Below are positions 8,083 to 17,055 of a DNA stretch of 64,000 nucleotides, piece by piece. Position numbers and translations under genes: made by a program. Position 1 is the first letter of the stretch. Every line of letters begins with the position of its first letter. Source of the stretch: Streptantibioticus cattleyicolor NRRL 8057 = DSM 46488 (GTDB lineage: Bacteria > Actinomycetota > Actinomycetes > Streptomycetales > Streptomycetaceae). The DNA lies in NCBI RefSeq assembly GCF_000240165.1, contig NC_017585.1:62001-126000 (forward strand), read 5' to 3'. The notes beneath the pieces are model-generated. The model worked only from the letters and a program-made list of their open reading frames with translations, was not told where the DNA came from and did no database searches.

Positions 8083-9678
8083 TCATCGCGTCGGCCGCAG
8101 AACCCGTCGCGTGGCCTCGGACAGGGCCGTGGTGGTGTCGGGAGCGGCCTGCGTGGCGCGCCAGGCGATCACGTGGTCGGGGCGGACCAGGACGGCTCCG
8201 TGGTCGCCGATGCCGCAGAGGTCGGCCGCCGGTAACGTTCCCGCATCGGCCCGCCGGGGCAGCAGGGCCACGTCGAGGAACGCACCCCGTGGGTCCACAG
8301 CGCGGGCGGCCCGTGCCCAGTGGTGTCCTTCGGGCCCGGCGAGCAGCAGGTGGCGGCCGTCGCGGACCAGGTCGAGGGTCGATGCGCCGTCGTACGCGCC
8401 GGTGAGGAACGTGTGCGGCAGCCGGGTGCCGGGCTCGCCACGCCAGCGGCCCGGTTCGTCCGCCTGCGGCAGGCCGCGATCCGCATCGACGTCGGACATG
8501 CGGTAGCGGTAACCGATCGCCACCGCCGCCTCGCTGAGCAGCGGACGACTGCCTGCCGACGCTTCGGCGCGGTTGTCGAGGCGCAGCAGTGCCTGCTCGA
8601 CCGTGAGTGCGCCCACCGCGTGGCGCTCGGGCTCGTAGTCGTCCAGCAGTCTCGGGCCGGCGTCGCCGCGCAGTACGGACACCAGCTTGGCCGTGAGGTT
8701 CCAGGCGTCCTGGATGCCGGTGTTGGCGCCGAAGCCGCCGGTCGGCGGGGTGACGTGCACGGCGTCCCCGAGGAGGAAGACCCGGCCCGCGCGGTAGGAA
8801 TCGGCCACCCAACCACCCATCCGCCACGGCCGGGTCCCGGTGACCGTGAAACGCGACGCGGGGAGCCCGAGAGCGCGTGAGACGACGTCACGGCACCGCT
8901 CGGTGTCGAACGCGATCGCCGGGTCGACGGCCGCGGGGTCGTACGTCACCGACACCGTCCCGCGGTCGTGTGCGGTGTTCCACGAGAGGAAGGCACGTTC
9001 GGGCGCGTCGGTCCAGGCCAGGGCGAGGCGGCGGCCGTCCAGGACTTCGCGCAGGTCGGCCGTGAAGCCGATCTCCATCACGTGGGAGACCACCGCGCTG
9101 CCGCTGCGGCCGATGCCGAGCGCTTCCCGGATGGCGCTGCTGTTCCCGTCCGCCGCCAGCAGGTAGTCGGCCTGGACGGTGTACGGCTTCCCGGCCGCGT
9201 CGAGCACGTGGGCGACCACGTGGTCCTCGTGCCGGCCCAGGCGGAGAAAACGGTGACCGAAGCGCAGGTCGGCGCCGCGGGCTCGGGCGTGGGCGCGGAC
9301 CACCTCCTCCACGTCGGCCTGCTTGACGAGTGCGCTGGGACACGGCGAGACATCACCGAAGTCCTCCGCCGCGGGCAGCCGCCAGCGCCGCACTTCCGGC
9401 CCGGCGAGGGAGGTCACCACCGCTGCGTGATCGGCCGGCGGCACACTGTGCTGGACGGCGTAGACGTCCTGGTCAACCCCCACACTGCGGTACGCCTCCA
9501 TGGTGCGCGGATAGAACAGCTTGGCACGCAACCGGGTCGACACCGCCGTATGCTTCTCGACGAGGACGGGGGTGATCCCCCGTGCGGCGAGGAAGAGCGC
9601 CGCCGAGGCTCCGACGATGCTGCCGCCCACGATCAGGACGGCGGCGCGCTCTGTCGGTATCCGGGAATCCATGTTCAT
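8083..9678 (-). CDS. FAD-dependent aromatic-ring monooxygenase
   Basis: This 531-residue class A flavoprotein hydroxylase has three recognisable motifs. They are the N-terminal dinucleotide motif VLIVGGSIVGASAALFLAA, the DG motif ADYLLAADGNSSAIREALG, and the FAD ribityl-binding GD motif GRVFLLGDAVHVTPPTGGFG, which continues into NTGIQDAWNL. The C-terminal thioredoxin-like domain, with PDHVIAWRA near the end, is as in PgaE/RdmE/MhpA-type hydroxylases. It would hydroxylate a phenolic or polyketide substrate with NAD(P)H and O2. The start is taken at the ATG at 9676-9678 (MNMDSRIP), since upstream residues are unlike the family. It is not in a biosynthetic cluster; the role is probably catabolic or detoxifying. 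Confidence 0.9.
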   Translation of the reverse strand: MNMDSRIPTERAAVLIVGGSIVGASAALFLAARGITPVLVEKHTAVSTRLRAKLFYPRTMEAYRSVGVDQDVYAVQHSVPPADHAAVVTSLAGPEVRRWRLPAAEDFGDVSPCPSALVKQADVEEVVRAHARARGADLRFGHRFLRLGRHEDHVVAHVLDAAGKPYTVQADYLLAADGNSSAIREALGIGRSGSAVVSHVMEIGFTADLREVLDGRRLALAWTDAPERAFLSWNTAHDRGTVSVTYDPAAVDPAIAFDTERCRDVVSRALGLPASRFTVTGTRPWRMGGWVADSYRAGRVFLLGDAVHVTPPTGGFGANTGIQDAWNLTAKLVSVLRGDAGPRLLDDYEPERHAVGALTVEQALLRLDNRAEASAGSRPLLSEAAVAIGYRYRMSDVDADRGLPQADEPGRWRGEPGTRLPHTFLTGAYDGASTLDLVRDGRHLLLAGPEGHHWARAARAVDPRGAFLDVALLPRRADAGTLPAADLCGIGDHGAVLVRPDHVIAWRATQAAPDTTTALSEATRRVLRPTR

Positions 9679-9891
9679 GGCCTCATCGTGTGCGGCGCCC
9701 CGGCCAAGGCCCATTCACCAGCCGTGGGCCAGCAATATCCGACACGTTTCGCGCCCGTACCGGTGGAATCCGACTGCCACGGCGCCATCGGCTCTCAGAT
9801 CCTGCACACCGACAACGTCGGTGGATTCCGCCGCCGCGTGCCGGGATCGCGACTACAGTGTTTGCTTCATCGCAGGAGCAGGGGGGCGCAG

Positions 9892-10266
9892 ATGGGCAAG
9901 CAGGTTCCCAACGTGACCGACGAGCGCTTATGTTGGCTGGCGGTACGCGACTACGTCGACAAGAAGTCCCGCCGGACCGGCCCGTTGGGCGTGCTGTTCA
10001 TGGTGTTGGCGGCATCCGGTGGGACCGGTGGGCCCAACGGGTCGACGGTCGGCGGGCCGGCCGGCGCGGGGCTCGCGGGCGACCTGCGACGTGACAAAGC
10101 CAGTTCCCGCAAGGCCCGTTACGCCCTGGCCGTGGACATCGCGCCCGACACCCTCTCCGCGGACGAACGCAGACACCTGCGCGCCACCGGCGAGGTTCCG
10201 GCCTGGTTCCTGCCGGATGTCGAGCGCCGGGTGGCCGAGTTGAAGAAGCAGCGGCCGAAGCGGTAA
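9892..10266 (+). CDS. Hypothetical small basic protein
   Basis: A 124-residue protein of unknown family. It opens MGKQVPNVTDERLCWLAVRD, then has a hydrophobic glycine-rich stretch (GPLGVLFMVLAASGG), and ends in a charged helix VERRVAELKKQRPKR. An AGGAGCAGGGGG ribosome region precedes the ATG. It sits between the monooxygenase (divergent) and a MerR gene (convergent). No function can be assigned. Confidence 0.55.
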   Translation: MGKQVPNVTDERLCWLAVRDYVDKKSRRTGPLGVLFMVLAASGGTGGPNGSTVGGPAGAGLAGDLRRDKASSRKARYALAVDIAPDTLSADERRHLRATGEVPAWFLPDVERRVAELKKQRPKR

Positions 10267-10337
10267 CGGACGGGCAACTGCCGTCACGGGTGATGTCGCC
10301 GGAGACCGGGACGTCGGCCGAACGTCGAGCGCGACGG

Positions 10338-10718
10338 TCAGCGGGCCGCCGCGCGTTCGGCGACGTCGGCGGGGGCGGCGGCGATGACGTCGTCGAGTGC
10401 GCGGCGGGAGGTTCGCAGGTCGGTGATGGCCTGGGTGATCCTCTCGCGCTCCCTGAGCAGGTCGGCGAGGAGGTCGGGACAGGTCGGCACCAGCCGGTCC
10501 CGCTCCTGGCGCAGGCAGGGAAGGATGGTGGCGATGGTCGCGGTGTTGAGACCGGCGGCGAGCAGACCGCGGATGCGCCGCACGGTGTCCACGTCCGCCT
10601 CGTCGTATTCACGGTAACCGCTGGGTCGCCGCCGCGGGCTGAGCAGGTGCTGCTCCTCGTAGTAGCGCAGCAGTCGTTCGTGGACACCCGTTCTGCGGGA
10701 CAGCTCACCGATCCGCAC
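10338..10718 (-). CDS. MerR-family transcriptional regulator
   Basis: A 126-residue MerR protein with the winged helix at residues 1-70 (MRIGELSRRTGVHERLLRYY, then YREYDEADVDTVRRI) and a C-terminal dimerisation coiled coil (residues about 80-115). There is no metal-binding cysteine cluster, only a single Cys in LPCLRQERDRL, so it is more like a drug- or stress-responsive MerR than a metal sensor. It is divergent from an MFS transporter gene whose promoter has the long spacer and dyad that MerR proteins act on. Confidence 0.9.
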   Translation of the reverse strand: MRIGELSRRTGVHERLLRYYEEQHLLSPRRRPSGYREYDEADVDTVRRIRGLLAAGLNTATIATILPCLRQERDRLVPTCPDLLADLLRERERITQAITDLRTSRRALDDVIAAAPADVAERAAAR

Positions 10719-10759
10719 GCGGACCTCCTCATGGATCTCTTGAGCGCGGGCACCGCCGC

Positions 10760-10791
10760 TTGACTCTCACACCGATGTCAGACTCTAGCTT
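10760..10791 (+). promoter_or_regulatory. MerR-type promoter of the MFS gene
   Basis: A -35 TTGACT at 10760-10765 and a -10 TAGCTT at 10786-10791 are separated by 20 bases, the stretched spacer typical of MerR-activated promoters. The span 10762-10785 is an imperfect dyad (GACTCTCACACC against the reverse complement of the other half, 9 of 12 matching). The -10 lies 8 bases before the ATG at 10799, so the transcript is probably leaderless. Confidence 0.6.
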
Positions 10792-10798
10792 TCCGGCC

Positions 10799-11770
10799 AT
10801 GAGGAAGAGCTTCGCCCAGCTCGCCGCCTTGTGCGCGAGCGTCTTCGTTGTCGGTACGTCGGAATACCTGGTCGCGGGCGTGTTGCCCGAGATCGGCGCC
10901 GACCTGCACGTCTCGCAGGCCACCGCCGGGCAGGCGGTGACCGCGTACGCACTCGGCGTGGTGATCGGCGGCCCCGTGGTGACCATGCTGACGGGGCGGT
11001 TGCCGCGCAAGGGCCTGGCGATCGCCTTGATGCTGCTGTTCGCCGCGGGCAGCGCGCTCAGCGCGACGGCCACCTCGTTCGCGATGCTGTTGGCCGGGCG
11101 GGTGGTGTGCTCGCTCAGCCACGCGGCGTTCCTGGCGTTGGCCCTGGTGACGGCCACCAGCGTCGTTGCCCGGGAGAAGACCGGCGCGGCCATCGCCACG
11201 GTGGCGTCCGGGTTCACCGTGGCCACCTTGCTCGGCGTGCCGCTGGGTTCGCTGTTGGGGCACGGCGCCGGATGGCGCGCGCCGTTCGTGGCGTTGACGG
11301 TGCTCACCCTGGTTGCCGTCGCGCTGCTGGCACTGGTGCTGCCGCGTCGGCCGGCACCGACCGGTCGGCTGCGCGCGGAGTTGCGGGTGGTGACCCGCAA
11401 GCCGGTGCTACTGGCCGTCGCCAGCACGGCGGTCGGCTTCTCCGGCGTCGCTGTTGTCTTCACCTACATCGCCCCGTTGCTCACTCGGGTGTGCCACTTC
11501 TCCGCCGCGGCCGTCTCCGGGCTGCTGCTCGCCTACGGAGCCGGCAGCTTCCTGGGCAACCTGGCGGCGGGCCGGCTGACCGACACATCGATGTCCACGA
11601 CCGTGCGTGGCGTGTTCGGCGGCCTGCTGGTCGCCGCACACGCCCTACGCTGGACCGGCCTGGCCGGCGCCGCGCTGAGCCTCGCCGGCCTGGGGCTGAC
11701 CTACCTGGTCCTGCCGCGTACCTCCGCCGCCGAGCACACCGACGACACCGCGGTCACCGCTGCCTCATGA
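10799..11770 (+). pseudogene. MFS drug/sugar efflux transporter (DHA1/AraJ type) with an internal deletion
   Basis: The product (323 residues from ATG 10799) matches an AraJ/Cmx-like exporter through the first eight helices, including SEYLVAGVLPEIGADL in loop 1 and GRLPRKG in loop 2-3. After GSFLGNLAAGRLTDTSMSTT it passes directly to VFGGLLVAAHALRWTGLAGA, which normally belongs to helices 11-12. About 65-75 residues (helices 9-10) are missing, with the frame kept; the family is usually 390-410 residues. It may be non-functional. Starts at the TTG 10760 or ATG 10775 are possible, but the promoter geometry favours 10799. Confidence 0.65.
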
Positions 11771-11845
11771 ACCCTCGTTCGGGCTGATGCCGATGGCCAA
11801 ACGCGAGGTCCCGCCCGCCTGGCCGCCATGCGCTCCGGGCCGCGC

Positions 11846-12262
11846 TCAGCCCGCGTCGAACGCCTTCCCGACGGTCAGCGTGTCCTCGTACAGGTGCATG
11901 CGGACGATCCGGTTGTCCTCGACCACCAGGTGCATGGCCGCCGGTGTGGTGAATTCCCTCCCGCTGGACGCGACGGTGTGGGTGAAGACCGCCAGCAGCA
12001 CCACGTCACCACCGTCGACGATGACGCGCTCCAGCACGACCTTGCTCCTGCCCTGCGCGAAGTGCGGCCACATCGTGGTGAAGTACGGCGCGACCTCCTC
12101 CCGGCGGGTACGGCGCCCGGTCCAGGGCAGCGCGTCACTGCCGGGGACGTGCCAGTCGATCTCCTCGGCGAAGAGTTCCTGGATGCCGTCGGGGTCCTGC
12201 CTGCCGAGGCGCTCCACGAACTGCTCGGCCACGGTCCGCGAGGTCTGCGTATCTGTTGCCAT
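11846..12262 (-). CDS. SnoaL-like/NTF2-fold protein
   Basis: A 138-residue single-domain protein of the NTF2-like superfamily: an N-terminal helix VAEQFVERLGRQDPDGIQEL, the segment FAEEIDWHVPGSDALPWTGR, and three long strands ending VEDNRIVRMHLYEDTLTVG. Members include ketosteroid isomerase, SnoaL cyclases and many orphan proteins; the W-x-V-P-G element is common in the orphan SnoaL_2 group. It lies 67 bases downstream of an SDR on the same strand and is probably in its operon, so it may act on the same substrate. Confidence 0.82.
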   Translation of the reverse strand: MATDTQTSRTVAEQFVERLGRQDPDGIQELFAEEIDWHVPGSDALPWTGRRTRREEVAPYFTTMWPHFAQGRSKVVLERVIVDGGDVVLLAVFTHTVASSGREFTTPAAMHLVVEDNRIVRMHLYEDTLTVGKAFDAG

Positions 12263-12329
12263 CGTCCTTGTCCTGTCTTTGTCTTCTGTCGTTTCGTTCG
12301 GTGCTTGCCGCGCAGCGCGCCAAGGGCGT

Positions 12330-13082
12330 CTAGAGCTGGGTGGCGCCGCCGTCGACGAACAGTTCCGCGCCGGTGGTGAAAGTGCTCTGGTCGCCGGCCA
12401 GGTAGAGGGCGGCGGCGGCGACCTCGTCGGGGTGGCCGACGCGGCCGAGCGGGGTCGGTGGGGCGGGTTCGGCGGCGGTGGGACGGTCGCCGTGCGGGAA
12501 GGCGGCGAGGAGGTCGTCCAGGCCCGGGGTCTCGACGGGGCCGGGGGTGAGGGCGTTGACGCGGATTCCGCGGTCGGCCAGTTCGGCGGCCCAGGTGCGG
12601 GCGAGGCTGCGGATCGCGGCCTTGGTGGCGGCGTAGACACCCAGGCCCGGGGTGGCCCGCAGCGCCGAGCTGGAGGACAGCAGGGTCACCGAGGCGCCGG
12701 CCGTCAGCAGCGGCAGCGCCTTCTGGACGGTGAAGACCGTGCCCTTGAGGTTGACCGAGGTGGTGCGGTCGTACTCCTCCTCGGTGATCGCGCCGAGCGG
12801 GCCGTACTCCCCGACCCCGGCGTTGGCCACCACGATGTCCAGGTGGCCGCTGCGGTTCGCGATCTCGGCGAAGAGCCGGTCGAGATCGCCGAGGTCCGCG
12901 GCATCACCCTGGACGGCGATGCCGCGGGCGCCGACCTGCGCAACGGCGGCGTCCAGCGCGGCCTTGCGGCGCCCGGTCAGGTAGACGGTCGCGCCCTCGG
13001 CGGCGAAACGGCGGGCGATCGCCAGGCCGATGCCGCTGGATGCGCCGGTGACGAGGGCGATCTTGTCGTCCAGTTGTCCCAT
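12330..13082 (-). CDS. SDR-family NAD(P)-dependent oxidoreductase
   Basis: A 250-residue classical short-chain dehydrogenase. It has TGASSGIG at residues 13-20, VANAGVG at 85-91 and a catalytic Ser at about 137. The Tyr/Lys pair is Y150-AAT-K154 and the C-terminus ends FVDGG. Basic residues after beta-2 (TGRRK) suggest NADP. It is followed by the SnoaL-like gene. A perfect ATGTAAC-N7-GTTACAT operator lies 19 bases upstream of its ATG, and the same site precedes the neighbouring Rrf2 gene, so it is very likely repressed by that protein. Confidence 0.92.
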   Translation of the reverse strand: MGQLDDKIALVTGASSGIGLAIARRFAAEGATVYLTGRRKAALDAAVAQVGARGIAVQGDAADLGDLDRLFAEIANRSGHLDIVVANAGVGEYGPLGAITEEEYDRTTSVNLKGTVFTVQKALPLLTAGASVTLLSSSSALRATPGLGVYAATKAAIRSLARTWAAELADRGIRVNALTPGPVETPGLDDLLAAFPHGDRPTAAEPAPPTPLGRVGHPDEVAAAALYLAGDQSTFTTGAELFVDGGATQL

Positions 13083-13100
13083 GAGACTCTCCGATCCTTG

Positions 13101-13121
13101 ATGTAACCATTTTTGTTACAT
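13101..13121. promoter_or_regulatory. Rrf2 operator upstream of the SDR gene
   Basis: A perfect inverted repeat ATGTAAC-N7-GTTACAT in an otherwise GC-rich stretch. Its core GTAAC-N7-GTTAC recurs at 13641-13657 ahead of the Rrf2 gene. Confidence 0.72.
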
Positions 13122-13173
13122 TGCCGGGCGCGGGATGCGACCTCCTCGATCGGAGGAAGTCGACGATCCGAGG

Positions 13174-13617
13174 TCAGGCGGCTCTCAAGACGTCCCGCAG
13201 TACGTCCTCCAGCGTGGTTTTCGCCAACTCCCTACGCAGGGCGGCCTCCACCTTGTCGTACACGGCGGTCATCGCCGGCCCGATGCCGTGGCCCACGACG
13301 CACTCGTGGTCCGGTGTCGCGGGATGCAGGGCGAAGACAGGTCCCGGCTCGATCGCCTGGTAGACGTCGAGCAGGGTGATCGCCGCCAGGTCCCGCGCGA
13401 GCATCCAGCCCGCCCCCGCCCCCCGCCGTGAATCGACCAGGCCGGCCTTGCTCAACGTGGCCAGCAGGCGGCGGATCACCACCGGGTTGGTGTTGACGCT
13501 CGTCGCGATCTGCTCTGAGGTGGCGACCTCGTGGCCACGCCGCTGATACAGGCCGATCCACGTCAGGGCGTGCGCCGCGATGGTCAGCCTGCTGTTGGCG
13601 CTCACGTCGGACTCCAT
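13174..13617 (-). CDS. Rrf2-family transcriptional repressor
   Basis: A 147-residue Rrf2 protein with the winged-helix region TSEQIATSVNTNPVVIRRLL at about residues 34-53 and a wing in SRRGAGAGWMLARDLAAITL. It lacks the three-cysteine Fe-S cluster motif of IscR/NsrR (only one Cys, in HECVVGH), so it is of the cluster-free YwnA type that responds to electrophiles or redox-active compounds. It is encoded upstream of the SDR/SnoaL unit on the same strand. Identical operators before both imply autoregulation plus control of the SDR. Confidence 0.9.
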   Translation of the reverse strand: MESDVSANSRLTIAAHALTWIGLYQRRGHEVATSEQIATSVNTNPVVIRRLLATLSKAGLVDSRRGAGAGWMLARDLAAITLLDVYQAIEPGPVFALHPATPDHECVVGHGIGPAMTAVYDKVEAALRRELAKTTLEDVLRDVLRAA

Positions 13618-13640
13618 CTCCCTCGACCCCCGGCTCAGTC

Positions 13641-13657
13641 GTAACGATAGTTGTTAC
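13641..13657. promoter_or_regulatory. Rrf2 autoregulatory operator
   Basis: GTAAC-N7-GTTAC, the same spacing and core as the site before the SDR gene, placed 23 bases upstream of the Rrf2 start. Confidence 0.68.
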
Positions 13658-13889
13658 AACCGCATGCGGCAAGTGTTGTGGGGCCGGCCGGACCGCCCTC
13701 GTCGGCCCGCCTGGCGTCTGCGGCTCAACTCCCGGTAACGCGCCGGGCGTTCGGTCGATGCGCCATGGGCTACGGCAGGCCGTCCGGGGCGGGTTCGCAT
13801 GCCGCCCGCTCTCCGAATTCCGGCTGACGCCGACCCGATAGTGCGGGAGGATGTCCGCTTGCCGTAGTGACGAGCGAAAGGCAGTCTGC

Positions 13890-15863
13890 ATGCCGCCGCA
13901 CCCCGCACCCGCACCGCAGCCGACCCCCGAACCGACCGACCCGCTCACCGCCGAACTGGTGGTGGACGTCGCCGCCGCCGTGACACCGGCCATCTCGCCG
14001 GACGGCCGCCTGGTCGCCCACGGAGTGGTCGCGAACGGCGGAAAGGGCGGGCGTCCGCACGGGTCCATCTGGGTCACCGCCGCCGACGGCAGCACAGCCC
14101 CGCACAGGCTGACCGACGGCACGGCCCGCGACCTCGCCCCGAAGTGGGCCCCGGACTCGGCCTCCCTCTTCTTCACCTCCGACCGCGAGGAACAGGGCAC
14201 CGCCCAACTCCAGCGGATCCGTCTGGACGGCGGCGAGGACATCGCCGAGGCCGAGGCCTTGACCAGTTGGCGCGGCGGCATCTGCGACCACTTGCCGCTC
14301 TTCGACGGCCGCACCGTCGCCCTGCTCGCCGAGGACGAACCCACCGCGGAGGACGAACGCCGGGAAGCCGAGTGCGACGACGCCAAGGTCTGGGGCCGCC
14401 ACCTTCCGCCCACCCGGCTGCGCCTGCTCGACCTGGAGACCGGCGTGCTCCGCACCGTGGACGGCCTCGGTGACCGGCATGTGGTCGGGTTGGTCCAGCG
14501 TCCGGACGGCGGCCCGCTGGCGGTGCTGAGCTGGTCCACCCCTGAGCTCGACCCCGGCGTCATGACGGCGGAACTGCATGTGGTGGATCCGCACTCGGCA
14601 TCCGTCCACGACCTGGGTCCGGTCGGGATCGAGGCCCAGTCCCCGGCCTGGTGGCACCACGACGGTGTGTGGCATCTGGCCCACCTGGCGGTGACCCCCG
14701 AGCACCTGGTCGGCGGGCTCGCCGTGATCGACACCGTCCCGCCGGCGAGCGGCCCGGCCGTCGGACACCGCGACCTCACCGCCGGCATGTCCGTCAGCCC
14801 GAGCGAGTTGGTGCAGGTCGCGGACGGGCCCCCACTCGCGCTGTTCGCCGACGGGCTGGACACCGCGCTGTACCGGCTCCACCCGGAGTCCCTGCGGTTC
14901 CACCAGGTGTCCGCCGCCCCCGGCATGCTCGCCGGGCTCACCGCGAGTCGCGGCGGGGAAACCGTCGCCCTGCTGGCAAGTACGGCGTACGAGCCCAAGA
15001 ACGTCCACGCGGGACCCACCGGCGGACCACTGGTCCGGCTCAGCGACACCATGCCGGAACTGCGCAGGATCCGTTGGGGTGTCCAGGAGCGCCTTCACTA
15101 CCAGGCTTCCGACGGAGTCCAGTTGGACGGCCTGCTGATCCTGCCGGCCGGCCGGAGTCGGGACAACGGTCCGTTTCCGCTGGTCACCCTGGTCCACGGC
15201 GGCCCTTACTACCGCTACGCCGACGAATTCGCCCTCAACGCGATCGATTGCGGCCAGTGGCTGGCGACCGCCGGGTACGCGGTCTTCCTGCCCAACCCCC
15301 GAGGCGGCTCGGGGCACGGCCACGAGTTCGCCGCCGTGGTCGCGGGCGCGGTCGGCGGCGATGAGTGGACCGACATTCTCAGCGGGATCGACCTGCTGGT
15401 GGCACAGGGAGTCGCCGACCCCGAGCGTCTGGGGATCTCCGGATGGAGCCACGGGGGCTTCATCGCGGCCTGGGCGGCAGCCCGTACAGACCGGTTCAAG
15501 GCCGCCATGATGGGCGCGGGCATCAGCGACTGGGGCATGCAGGCCGGGACCGGCGACTGGGGGCTCCTCGACGCGGCGCTCGGCGGCAGCACCGGATGGG
15601 AGGGCCCGGGACCACACGTCCACGACCGGCACAGTCCCATCTCCTACGCCTCCGGCATCCGCACCCCGGTGCTGATCCTGCACGGCGAGGAGGACACCAA
15701 CGTCCCGCTCGGCCAGGCGATCCACTTCCATCGCGCGCTGCGCCACTTCGGGGTCGAGCACGAGTTGGTCGTCTACCCCCGCGAGGGCCATGGGCTCGAC
15801 GAGCGCGCCCACCAACTCGACGCCCTTCGGCGGATCCGCGCCTGGTACGACCGCTGGCTGTAG
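13890..15863 (+). CDS. S9-family prolyl oligopeptidase-like serine peptidase
   Basis: A 657-residue cytoplasmic protein with an N-terminal seven-bladed propeller of WD40/TolB type (VTPAISPDGRLVAHGV, then APKWAPDSASLFFTSD) and a C-terminal alpha/beta-hydrolase domain. The catalytic triad can be read as S520 in GWSHGG, D602 in HGEEDTNVP and H634 in REGHGLDE. It probably removes dipeptides or cleaves short peptides, as acylaminoacyl-peptidases and dipeptidyl peptidases of this family do. The ATG at 13890 is chosen because GAAAGG lies upstream. It has no obvious operon partner. Confidence 0.93.
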   Translation: MPPHPAPAPQPTPEPTDPLTAELVVDVAAAVTPAISPDGRLVAHGVVANGGKGGRPHGSIWVTAADGSTAPHRLTDGTARDLAPKWAPDSASLFFTSDREEQGTAQLQRIRLDGGEDIAEAEALTSWRGGICDHLPLFDGRTVALLAEDEPTAEDERREAECDDAKVWGRHLPPTRLRLLDLETGVLRTVDGLGDRHVVGLVQRPDGGPLAVLSWSTPELDPGVMTAELHVVDPHSASVHDLGPVGIEAQSPAWWHHDGVWHLAHLAVTPEHLVGGLAVIDTVPPASGPAVGHRDLTAGMSVSPSELVQVADGPPLALFADGLDTALYRLHPESLRFHQVSAAPGMLAGLTASRGGETVALLASTAYEPKNVHAGPTGGPLVRLSDTMPELRRIRWGVQERLHYQASDGVQLDGLLILPAGRSRDNGPFPLVTLVHGGPYYRYADEFALNAIDCGQWLATAGYAVFLPNPRGGSGHGHEFAAVVAGAVGGDEWTDILSGIDLLVAQGVADPERLGISGWSHGGFIAAWAAARTDRFKAAMMGAGISDWGMQAGTGDWGLLDAALGGSTGWEGPGPHVHDRHSPISYASGIRTPVLILHGEEDTNVPLGQAIHFHRALRHFGVEHELVVYPREGHGLDERAHQLDALRRIRAWYDRWL

Positions 15864-15920
15864 ACCCGAGCCGGGGCGCAACCACGACACCGCTGGTCCG
15901 CCTCTGGGCCGTGTCAACCG

Positions 15921-16598
15921 ATCGGACGGTTGCGGCCGCTCGCCGAGCGCGACTTCCACGTCGTCCTCACCGCGCGCGACCGCTCCGCGGCGGAGTCGCT
16001 GGCCGAGCGACTGCGCCAGGACGGATACGCGGCCACCGCCCTGCGCCTGGACCTCACCGACCGGGCTGGCATGGCCGAGGTGGCCGATCACCTCACCCGG
16101 GCCTTCGGCCACCTCGACGTTCTGATCAACAACGCCGGCGCCCTGCCCGACTTCCGCACCCTCTCCGCGCTGGAGGCCGACATGGACGCGGCGCGCACCG
16201 CGCTGGACGTCTCCGTGATCGGCCCGTGGGCACTGACCCAGGCGTTGCTGCCGCTGCTGACCGCCGCGCCCGCGGCCCGGATCGTGAACGTCTCCAGCCT
16301 CGCCGCCCAGCAGATCGCCACCGGACTCGATCTCGGCGCGCCGCTGCGCTCCCCGGCCTACTCGATGGCCAAGTACATGCTCAACGCGCTGACCACCGTG
16401 CTCGCCCGCGCCCTCGCGGAGACCCCGATCCTCGTCAACGCCGTCGACCCCGGCAACACCGCCACCCATCCGGAGCGCGGCGACGACGCCACCGACCGCC
16501 CGGCCGCCGAGAGCGCCCGTGACATCGCCCGGGCCGCCACCCTCGGTCCCGACGGCCCCACCGGACAGCTCTTCACCAACGGGTACCCGTCCGCCTGA
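15921..16598 (+). pseudogene. N-terminally truncated SDR oxidoreductase
   Basis: From a TTG at 15930 the frame encodes the body of a short-chain dehydrogenase: LINNAGALPD, IVNVSSLAAQQ, the catalytic YSMAK and NAVDPGNTATHP. The family's first strand and the TGxxxGIG dinucleotide loop are absent. Homology begins abruptly with IGR at about 15921, just past where the GxxxGIG loop should be. Without the loop the protein should not bind NAD(P). It lies 57 bases after the S9 peptidase stop, so the break may mark a deletion between the two genes. Confidence 0.68.
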
Positions 16599-16612
16599 AG
16601 GGCTCTCGCGTC

Positions 16613-16631
16613 AACTGACGTGGCGTCAGTT
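16613..16631. terminator. Hairpin between convergent genes
   Basis: A perfect inverted repeat AACTGACG-TGG-CGTCAGTT lies between the SDR remnant and the HxlR gene and includes the HxlR stop codon. It could terminate transcription from both sides. There is no T-run, which is common in streptomycetes. Confidence 0.5.
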
Positions 16632-17039
16632 CACTTGCTCGATACGGGCGTCGTACTCCTCACGGGCGGCGAGCACTTCCGCCGTGTGCCGCAGTGACCA
16701 CTCCGTGAGCACCTTCAGGGGCTCACGCAGGGTCCGACCGAGCGGAGTCAGCTCGTACTCCACGCGCACCGGCACCGTCGGGAAGACGGTTCGCAGGACG
16801 AGGCCGTCGCGTTCGAGGGCGCGCAGTGTCTGGGTGAGCATCTTCTCGCTCACGCCCGAGAGTCGTTTCCGCAGTCGGGTGAAGCGGGACGCCCCGTGTT
16901 CACCGAGCTCGCCGAGTACGAGGATCGACCATTTGTCGCCGATCCGGTCGAGCAGGTCCCGGGACGGGCAGCCGCGCGCGTACGGGTCCCACGGCGGTGT
17001 CGTCCCGGTCACGTCGTCGATGGTCTCCACGGCTCTCAC
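16626..17039 (-). CDS. HxlR-family transcriptional regulator
   Basis: A 137-residue winged-helix protein. The HxlR signature is [25 protein letters not shown] (a Cys at about residue 24), with [18 protein letters not shown] as recognition helix and [10 protein letters not shown] in the wing. The single Cys close to the helix-turn-helix fits the redox- or quinone-sensing HypR/QorR-like members. It is divergent from an NmrA/QorB-like NAD(P)H-binding oxidoreductase, the same arrangement as E. coli ytfH/ytfG (qorB). It probably represses its neighbour until electrophiles or quinones appear. Confidence 0.92.
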   Translation of the reverse strand: MRAVETIDDVTGTTPPWDPYARGCPSRDLLDRIGDKWSILVLGELGEHGASRFTRLRKRLSGVSEKMLTQTLRALERDGLVLRTVFPTVPVRVEYELTPLGRTLREPLKVLTEWSLRHTAEVLAAREEYDARIEQVN

Positions 17040-17055
17040 CTCGTTGCTATCCGAC

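Noticed and set aside
13770-16469. An 899-codon open frame on the minus strand
   Set aside because: It is the antisense shadow of the S9 peptidase and SDR remnant; its composition is low-complexity G/R/Q-rich and has no domain.
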